From Hyphomicrobium_A sp964493785 (GTDB taxonomy: Bacteria > Pseudomonadota > Alphaproteobacteria > Rhizobiales > Hyphomicrobiaceae), in NCBI GenBank assembly GCA_964493785.1, contig CAZBPM010000004.1, positions 124,001 through 188,000 of the forward strand: 64,000 bases of DNA, written 5' to 3'. Position numbers and translations under genes: made by a program. The notes under the pieces were generated by a model. It was not told the DNA's origin, did not search any database, and was given only the letters and a program-made list of their open reading frames with translations. Positions 16,543-23,216 of this stretch are shown here, piece after piece. Numbering within the stretch: position 1 is the stretch's first letter; each line of letters opens with the position of its first letter.

Positions 16543-19500
16543 TTAAGCCTTGCCCTCGGCGGCGGGCTCGGCCGCTGGTGGCGTCACCTTCGGCGGCGGG
16601 CGTGCTTCGGCGAGATCATCGGCGGTCAGGCGCTTGCGCTGGAACAGCCGCATTACGAACACGAAGAACACGGGCACGAAGAAGATTGCGAGCACGGTTG
16701 CCGCGATCATGCCGCCCATGACGCCGGTGCCGATGGCCTGCTGGCTGTTGGAGGCGGCGCCGACGGCAATGGCCAGCGGGATGACGCCGAAGATGAAGGC
16801 GAGCGAGGTCATGACGATCGGGCGGAAGCGCTGCTGCGCGGCCATGACGGTGGCGCGGGTGAGCGAGGTTCCCGGCTTCCACATCTCCTTGGCGAATTCG
16901 ACGATGAGGATCGCGTTCTTGGCGGACAGGCCGATGATGGTGATGAGCGCGATCTTGAAATAGACGTCGTTGGGCATGTCGCGCAGATATACGGCGGCAA
17001 GCGAGCCCACAACGCCCAACGGGATGACGAGCATCACGGAGAACGGTATCGACCAGCTTTCGTAAAGCGCGGCGAGGCACATGAATACGATGAGGATCGA
17101 CAGCGCCAGCAGCAGTGTCGCCTGCGAGCCAGCGGCCTTCTCCTGCTCCGACTGGCCCGTCCAGGTGTAGCCGAAGCCCTTGGGCAGCTGCTGCATCAGC
17201 CGCTCCATTTCCGCAATGGCTTCGCCGCTGGTGTGGCCGGGCGCCGGCTCGCCAGTGAAGCGCACCGCCTGATAGCCGTTGAAGCCGACGATCTGCGCGG
17301 GGCCAACACTCCATTTCAGCTCGGCGAAGGACGACATCGGCACCATGGTGCCTTGCGCGTTCTTCACCGCGTAGTTGAGCAGGTCGGCTGCGTTGAGGCG
17401 CTGCAAGTCGTCAGCCTGGACGATGACGCGTTGCATCTTGCCGCGATTGGGGAAGTCGTTGGCGTAGACCGAGCCGAGGTTGACCTGGATGGTCTTGTTG
17501 ATGTCGTCGAAGTCGACGCCGTGCGCCATCGCCTTCTCTCGGTCGATGACCAGTTCGGCTTGCGGTGCCGGCGGGAGGCCCTCGACGTAGACGTTCTGCA
17601 CGACCGAACTCTGGCGCGCGAGTTTGAGTAACTGCTCCTGCGCCGCCATCAGTGCTGAATAGCCCTTCTGGGCGCGGTCCTGCAGACGCAGACTGAAACC
17701 GGAAGCGTTGCCGAGATTGTCGATCGGCGGCGGCTCGAGCGCCTGGATTACGGCATCACGATAGTTCGCCATCGCGGCGTTGGTGCCGTTGACGAGATTG
17801 GCGGCGGAGTTGGCAGCATCGCGCTCGCCCCAAGGCTTCAGGGTGACGAATGCCTGCGAGGCCATCTGGCCCTGGCCGGAATAGGAGTAGCCGTTGATCA
17901 TCGTCACGCTGGCGACGCCGGGCTGTGCCATCAGGTGTTCTTCGACCTTCTTCACGGCGGCCAGTGTGCGGTTGAAGGAAGAGCCGGGCGGCGTCTGGAT
18001 GTCGACGGTAAAGAAGCCCTGGTCCTCGAGCGGCAGGAAGCCTTCGGGCAGCCGGATGAAGGCGTAGCCGAGCCCGATGAGGATGGCGACGTAGACCATC
18101 ATCACGCGGCCGGAGCGGGCGATCAAAGCCGATACGCCGCGACCGTAGCGGGTGGTTGTGCGGGCGACGAAACGGTTGAACCAGCCGAATACGCCGCCGC
18201 GCGCGTGGCCATGGCCTTTCTCGATGGGCTTGAGGATCGTCGCGCAGAGTGCGGGCGTGAGCGAGAGCGCGAGGAAAGCCGAGAAGGCGATGGACGTCAC
18301 CATCGCGACGGAGAACTGCTGGTAGATGATGCCAACCGAGCCGGGGAAGAAGGCCATTGGTATGAACACGGCGACCAGCACCAGCGTGATGCCGATGATG
18401 GCGCTGGTGATCTGCCCCATGGCCTTGCGCGTAGCATCCCGGGGTGACAGCCCCTCCTTGGCCATGATTCGCTCGACGTTCTCGACGACGACGATGGCGT
18501 CGTCGACCAGGATGCCGATGGCCAGCACCATCCCGAACATGGTGAGGACGTTGATGGAGAAGCCCGCGAGCATCATCACCATGCAGGTGCCGAGCAGCGC
18601 GATCGGCACAACAATGGTTGGAATGAGCGTGTAGCGGATGTTCTGCAGGAACAGGAACATCACCAAGAACACGAGCACAACGGCTTCGATCAGGGTGTGC
18701 ATCACCTTGGTGATCGAAGCTTCGACGGCCGGCGTGATGTCGTATGGGATGTCCCACTTGAGATTGGGCGGGAAGAACTGCGACAGCTCTTCCATCTTGG
18801 CGCGAATGGCCTTGGCGGTTTGAAGCGCGTTGCCGTCGGGCGCGAGCGTAACGGAGATGCCCGCAGCCTCGCCGCCGTCGAGGCGGGTCGAGAACTTGTA
18901 ATCATCGCCGCCAAGCTCGATGCGGGCGACGTCGCGCAGTCGCACCGTGGAGCCGTCCGGGTTGGCCCGCAGAACGATCGAGCCGAACTCCTCCGGCGCG
19001 CGCATCTGTCCTTTGACGACGATGGGGAAGTTCACCGCGTGGTCAGACGGGCTCGGCTGGGCGCCGACGGCGCCCGACGCGATCTGCGCATTCTGCTTGG
19101 TGATGGCGTCAGTGACGTCGGATGCATTGAGCGACAGGCCGCGCAGCTTGTCGGGATCGATCCAGATGCGCAACGCACGCTCGGTGGAGTAGAGCGTCGC
19201 GCGGCCGACGCCAGGGATGCGCCGGATTTCGTTGATGACGTTGCGGATCAGGAAGTCGCCGAGGCCGACCTCGTCGACGGCGCCGTCGGTGGAGACAAGC
19301 GTGATGATCTGCAGCGTCGCGGCAGAGGCCTCCTCGACGAGGATGCCTTGCTGGCGAACCTCAGCGGGCAATCGCGCCTCGACGCGCTTCAGGCGGTTTT
19401 GCACCTCGACGCCGGCATAGCCCGGATCGGTGCCCGGCTGGAAGTTGGCGACGATCTCGATGACGCCGAACGAGTCGGTCGCAGACTCATAGCTGAGGAT

Positions 19501-19722
19501 GTTGGCCGCGCCGTTGAGCTCGTCCTCGATGAGGCGCGTCGTGCCGGTGTAAAGGTCCTCGACGGAGGCGCCGGGGAACTGCGTCGACAACGCGATCGAG
19601 GGCGGCGCAATGATCGGATATTGCGCGACCGGAAGCTGCGGGAGGGCAAGGATCCCTCCCAAGCATATGAACAGCGCTATGACCCAGGCGAAGATGGGCC
19701 GGTCGATGAAGAAGCTAGCCAT
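16543..19722 (-). CDS. RND multidrug efflux transporter, HAE1 family
   Basis: This is an AcrB/MexB-type inner-membrane pump of 1059 residues, full length. It starts MASFFIDRPIFAWVIALF. The proton-relay residues are present: GILVDDAIVVVENVERI carries the Asp pair of helix 4, and GLSAKNAILIVEFAKEMW carries the Lys of helix 10. Two large periplasmic loops with SVYANDFPNRGKMQRV are typical. It works with a membrane fusion protein (next gene, 28 bp upstream) and an outer-membrane channel. No TolC/OprM gene is in the cluster, so a shared channel is likely. Substrate range is unknown. Confidence 0.95.
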   Translation of the reverse strand: MASFFIDRPIFAWVIALFICLGGILALPQLPVAQYPIIAPPSIALSTQFPGASVEDLYTGTTRLIEDELNGAANILSYESATDSFGVIEIVANFQPGTDPGYAGVEVQNRLKRVEARLPAEVRQQGILVEEASAATLQIITLVSTDGAVDEVGLGDFLIRNVINEIRRIPGVGRATLYSTERALRIWIDPDKLRGLSLNASDVTDAITKQNAQIASGAVGAQPSPSDHAVNFPIVVKGQMRAPEEFGSIVLRANPDGSTVRLRDVARIELGGDDYKFSTRLDGGEAAGISVTLAPDGNALQTAKAIRAKMEELSQFFPPNLKWDIPYDITPAVEASITKVMHTLIEAVVLVFLVMFLFLQNIRYTLIPTIVVPIALLGTCMVMMLAGFSINVLTMFGMVLAIGILVDDAIVVVENVERIMAKEGLSPRDATRKAMGQITSAIIGITLVLVAVFIPMAFFPGSVGIIYQQFSVAMVTSIAFSAFLALSLTPALCATILKPIEKGHGHARGGVFGWFNRFVARTTTRYGRGVSALIARSGRVMMVYVAILIGLGYAFIRLPEGFLPLEDQGFFTVDIQTPPGSSFNRTLAAVKKVEEHLMAQPGVASVTMINGYSYSGQGQMASQAFVTLKPWGERDAANSAANLVNGTNAAMANYRDAVIQALEPPPIDNLGNASGFSLRLQDRAQKGYSALMAAQEQLLKLARQSSVVQNVYVEGLPPAPQAELVIDREKAMAHGVDFDDINKTIQVNLGSVYANDFPNRGKMQRVIVQADDLQRLNAADLLNYAVKNAQGTMVPMSSFAELKWSVGPAQIVGFNGYQAVRFTGEPAPGHTSGEAIAEMERLMQQLPKGFGYTWTGQSEQEKAAGSQATLLLALSILIVFMCLAALYESWSIPFSVMLVIPLGVVGSLAAVYLRDMPNDVYFKIALITIIGLSAKNAILIVEFAKEMWKPGTSLTRATVMAAQQRFRPIVMTSLAFIFGVIPLAIAVGAASNSQQAIGTGVMGGMIAATVLAIFFVPVFFVFVMRLFQRKRLTADDLAEARPPPKVTPPAAEPAAEGKA

Positions 19723-19750
19723 GTGGCGGCGCGTCAGTAAGGACTGATCG

Positions 19751-20980
19751 TCAGTGTACGCGCGCCTCCTTAATGGCCTCGGAAGGGGCGTGCTTGCCTT
19801 GCACGCTTGCCTGCTGCTCGATGCCTTGGCGATCGACTGGCGTCACGACCATGCCGGCGGAGATCTTCTGGAAGCCCTCGACGACGACGCGCTCGCCTTC
19901 CTTGAGACCTTCGCGGATCAGCCAGCTCTGATCGACGACGGGACCGACCTCGACAGGCTGCAGGACGACCTTGTTGTCGTCCTTGATGACCCAGACCTCG
20001 GCCTTGCCGTCGTTGGTGCGCTGGATCGCCTGCTGCGGGATCGCGATGGCATCAGCGTCAACGGCCTGAGTGATGCGAGCTCGGGCGTACATCCCGGGCA
20101 GCAGCTCGTTCTGCGGGTTGGGGATCTGCACGCGCAGAGTCACCTGACCGGTGCTGGGATCGGCGGTCACATCGGAAAAAAGAAGACGACCAGCGTGCGG
20201 GTAGCCGGTGCCGTCCTCCATGATGAGCTGGACGTTCGCTGCCTTGTCGTCGGTGTGCGAAAGCTCGCCGCTGGCGAGGTCACGGCGCAGCTTGTTCAAC
20301 TCACCGACTGACTGGGTGATGTCGACGTAAATGGGGTCGAGCTGCTGGATGGTGGCGAGCACGCCGCTGTTGGTTGCATCGAGAAGCGTGCCTTCCGTGA
20401 GGATGGCGCGGCCGATGCGTCCGTTGATAGGAGCGCGGACGTTCGTGTAGTCGAGGTTCAGCTTGGCACGATCGCGCGCAGCTTTGGCGCCGGCGACCTC
20501 GGCGGCAGCCTGCTGGTGGTTGGCGAGAGCAATGTCGTATTGCGCCTGGCTGGCAGCCTGCTTCGCGAGCAAGGCCTTCAGGCGATCTTCCTGCTGCTTG
20601 GTGAGCGCAAGGTTGGCCTGGGCGCGCGCGAGCGCGGCCTCTGCAGTTGCCAGCTCGACCTCATAGAGGGCGGGGTCGATGGTGTAGAGGACGCTGCCCT
20701 CCTTCACCTTGCTGCCCTGCTCAAACGTGCGCTTGGTGACTAGGCCGCCGACACGGGCGCGAACTTCGGCCATGCGCATCGGCGCAACGCGTCCGGGGAG
20801 GTCGCGCGTGTATGGAATGGGCTCGGGCCGCACGGTGACGTATGCTACCTCGGGCGGGGGAGACTGCATTTGCGCCTTCGCGGTGTTCTCGTTGCAGCCG
20901 GCAAGAGCGAGGGGCGACAGCCAGACCAGTGCAGACGCGCCGCGATTGAGGAGTGACGCTCGGGGGGAGCAGGGGAGCAT
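19751..20980 (-). CDS. RND efflux membrane fusion protein (AcrA-like lipoprotein)
   Basis: This 409-residue periplasmic adaptor has a lipobox LALAGC near residue 28, a lipoyl half-motif RVGGLVTKRTFEQGSKVKEG, and a long alpha-hairpin rich in Ala/Gln (residues about 120-190). A second lipoyl half contains VRAPINGRIGRAILTEGTLL, and a beta-barrel plus membrane-proximal domain with LLPGMYARARI follow. It precedes the pump gene on the same strand. No regulator gene is adjacent, so control of the pump is not visible here. Confidence 0.94.
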   Translation of the reverse strand: MLPCSPRASLLNRGASALVWLSPLALAGCNENTAKAQMQSPPPEVAYVTVRPEPIPYTRDLPGRVAPMRMAEVRARVGGLVTKRTFEQGSKVKEGSVLYTIDPALYEVELATAEAALARAQANLALTKQQEDRLKALLAKQAASQAQYDIALANHQQAAAEVAGAKAARDRAKLNLDYTNVRAPINGRIGRAILTEGTLLDATNSGVLATIQQLDPIYVDITQSVGELNKLRRDLASGELSHTDDKAANVQLIMEDGTGYPHAGRLLFSDVTADPSTGQVTLRVQIPNPQNELLPGMYARARITQAVDADAIAIPQQAIQRTNDGKAEVWVIKDDNKVVLQPVEVGPVVDQSWLIREGLKEGERVVVEGFQKISAGMVVTPVDRQGIEQQASVQGKHAPSEAIKEARVH

Positions 20981-21096
20981 AGGTACCTCGTCATGTCGGT
21001 CGATCGGGTCCAGCGGTCATTCCGCAGGGACGCGATGGTGAGCGACGAATTCGTAATCAGGATTGTTGGCGAGCAGCCCGGGGGAGCCGCGATTGA

Positions 21097-21453
21097 TCAA
21101 GCGGCGAGCGCGATCGGGGGCCGGTCTTCAGGTGGCAAGTGGCGGGATGCGAAGTCCTCGCGCAGACGGCGGGCGATGCGAGAAGCGCTCTCCAGCGAGA
21201 GCTGCGGCAGCCCGACGACGAGAGTGAAATCGGAAAGGTCGAGATTGAGCGATGCTGTGTAGCGATCGTTCTTGCTCGTCTGATTGTTGGATTGAGAGTC
21301 GCTGGCGTCCGTCGTCGCCGCGGCATCGGCGGAGAGGCCAATGAGGCTTCCGATGCTGCCGACGTGAGACACCTGATACTCTGTGACGGGGAGGAAGATG
21401 CCCACCCAGAGCAGCAGCAGAAAGCCGATCGATTTGCTCAAGCTTCTACACAT
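21097..21453 (-). CDS. hypothetical exported protein
   Basis: This possible 118-residue protein begins MCRSLSKSIGFLLLLWVGIF, which looks like a signal peptide or anchor, followed by a Ser/Thr/Asn-rich linker and YTASLNLDLSDFTLVVGLP. I recognise no family. The start has no clear ribosome binding site. It lies 116 bp upstream of the membrane-fusion-protein gene on the same strand. The overlapping plus-strand frame at 21139-21702 looks less protein-like. Confidence 0.45.
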   Translation of the reverse strand: MCRSLSKSIGFLLLLWVGIFLPVTEYQVSHVGSIGSLIGLSADAAATTDASDSQSNNQTSKNDRYTASLNLDLSDFTLVVGLPQLSLESASRIARRLREDFASRHLPPEDRPPIALAA

Positions 21454-21773
21454 ATGACCAAGCTAAGTCGTACTCCGCTGCAGAGCAACATAGCGTCCGC
21501 GTTACGCGTCATTCTGTCGCCAAACCAATGTATTAAAAGCAAATTCTCGGATGAAATATTCAGCGCCTGCTTAAGAAGCAAGCCACCTCTGCGCGTTCTA
21601 ACGCCAGACGCGCGATGCGTGGAGCAATGTCTTACGAAGGTGTTAACACACGCTGACGCGAGGCTGACGGCGCGCGAGCCAAACGCGAGGGCGGAGGGCT
21701 GACACGAAGAGGCCGGCACCTGCGTTATGCAGCGCCGGCCCGCTTGCTGACGTATCGCGCGAACGGAAGAGCA
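21454..21773. other. intergenic stretch without a recognisable gene
   Basis: About 320 bp between the hypothetical exported protein and the YidB-like gene. It includes an A+T-richer patch around 21500-21560, lower in G+C than the flanks, which may hold promoters. I see no RNA gene, repeat or convincing coding frame. Confidence 0.5.
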
Positions 21774-22301
21774 CTAGCCCTTCAAGCGTTGTCCGACCTG
21801 CTGCTGCGTGGGCACTTGCCCATCGTGAGTCAGCTTGTCGATGAGGCCGGGCAGGGCCTTCGAGAGCTGCGAGAGCAGATCGTTGGGATTGCATCCAGCT
21901 TTGTCGGCCATCTGCGTCACGGCCTTCTTGCCAAGAGCATCGCCGAGTGCGTCCGGCTGTACGGGCTTGTTCTCTCCGGTGCCGACCCACGAGCGCACGA
22001 CGTCATCGAGCCCCGCGTTCTGAAGCTGCGTGAGGAGGCCGCCCAGGCCACCGAAGCCGCCGAGATCTGGGGCGCTGCCCTGACCCTGCTGCGCCGATTG
22101 TGACGGGGACGCGTTCGCTCGCGGAGCCTCAGCCTGCTGCTGCGCCGGCTGTGCTGCGTCTTGATCATTGCCGAGCAGAAGCTCGCGGAAAATCACCACG
22201 AGCGGCGAATTGCCGTCTGACGCGGGAGCGTTTGGGCTTGCGCCAGCACCCTTCGCCTGCTGCTGGTTCAGTTGTTGAAGGACCTCATCGAGAATTCCCA
22301 T
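21774..22301 (-). CDS. YidB-like protein (DUF937 family)
   Basis: This 175-residue protein has an N-terminal GILDEVLQQLNQQQ, a low-complexity middle with Gln/Ala/Pro, and the YidB core GLGGLLTQLQNAGLDDVVRSW followed by GENKPVQPDALGDALG. The function of the family is unknown. The start has a strong AAGGAGA ribosome binding site. The next gene downstream in the map is a secreted repeat protein on the same strand, 30 bp away. Confidence 0.8.
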   Translation of the reverse strand: MGILDEVLQQLNQQQAKGAGASPNAPASDGNSPLVVIFRELLLGNDQDAAQPAQQQAEAPRANASPSQSAQQGQGSAPDLGGFGGLGGLLTQLQNAGLDDVVRSWVGTGENKPVQPDALGDALGKKAVTQMADKAGCNPNDLLSQLSKALPGLIDKLTHDGQVPTQQQVGQRLKG

Positions 22302-22331
22302 CGTTCGTCTCCTTTTTGCTGGTGCGTTGGT

Positions 22332-22991
22332 CTATTGCTGGCTCAGCCGCTTGTTGCACTCGCTGTAGTAGCCGCCGCCTTCCTCAGTCCATTTCGGCTC
22401 GGAGATGCCGGCGGCCTTGTTGGCTTCGTACTGGTCGCGGCAGGTAAGCAGGCGCGCGCGGCCGGGCTTCTCGCCCGAGTACTTGCGGGAGATGGTGGTG
22501 GGGAACATGGATGCGGCAGTCGGCATCATGCTTCCGCTGCGCTTGGCGATGGTCTGGGGGCAGCCGGCAGAGCGGAATGCGTTCCAGGTCATGCCGCCGA
22601 GCGTGCCGGCGGACTTTGCTGCCTGATAGCGCGCGCTGCATTCCTTCTCGCTGACTTTCACGGTGTCGTCTTTGGGCGCCGCTGCGCTCTTGGCTGCGGG
22701 GATCTTTTCCTTTGCGGTAGGAACCGGGGCGGCTGTCTTCGCCTGCTTGGTGTCGGTGGCCGGAGCTTTTGCTTCCTTCGACGTAGCCTTGGCCTTCTTC
22801 AACGCCATGGTTGCGTCGGGACCGCACTCGGCCTTGCGGAAGTCGTTCCACGTCATCGAGCCGACCGATCCGGCTGCGGACTTATACTTCTCGCTGCACT
22901 GCTTCATGGTCAGTGCGCTCGCCGTATTTACGGAGCAGAACACCGACAGGGCAGCAATCCCCGCCAACATCCCGTATGCGCGCTTCAACAT
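22332..22991 (-). CDS. exported protein with three Cys-bracketed repeats
   Basis: This 219-residue protein has a signal peptide ending SVNTASA. Two clear repeats share the pattern CS-x-[KR]Y-x(10)-G-x-MTW-x-x-[FY]R-x(3)-C (CSEKYKSAAGS...C and CSARYQAAKSA...C). A weaker third begins CRDQYEANKAAG and ends YYSEC. Each repeat has two Cys that could form a disulfide. A Lys/Ala-rich linker separates repeats one and two. It resembles PsiF-type repeats loosely, but I cannot assign a function. The start at ATG 22991 has a GAGGA ribosome binding site. Confidence 0.7.
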   Translation of the reverse strand: MLKRAYGMLAGIAALSVFCSVNTASALTMKQCSEKYKSAAGSVGSMTWNDFRKAECGPDATMALKKAKATSKEAKAPATDTKQAKTAAPVPTAKEKIPAAKSAAAPKDDTVKVSEKECSARYQAAKSAGTLGGMTWNAFRSAGCPQTIAKRSGSMMPTAASMFPTTISRKYSGEKPGRARLLTCRDQYEANKAAGISEPKWTEEGGGYYSECNKRLSQQ

Positions 22992-23216
22992 TCGTGTCCT
23001 CACTGGATCAAGTTGGTCAGCCTTATGCAGGCCCTCCACTCATGACCGGCGCGGCGACACAATCAACGATAGTTGGAATACAGACTTTATCATTGGCGAA
23101 CGAAACGCCGATGTTTTTATCGCTTGCGAATATCACGCGCAGGTAATGCCGATCGCCGGCAGCGCATGATGCGGCCGCCGATCGAATTCGGGCGCGTCGT
23201 CGCGCCGGCAGTGGCC

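Noticed and set aside
18697..19740. 347-residue plus-strand frame over the RND pump gene
   Set aside because: Antisense shadow of a clear HAE1 transporter, with no motif of its own.
21139..21702. 187-residue plus-strand frame
   Set aside because: No signal, domain or ribosome binding site. The minus-strand frame with a hydrophobic N-terminus is more plausible, though itself uncertain.
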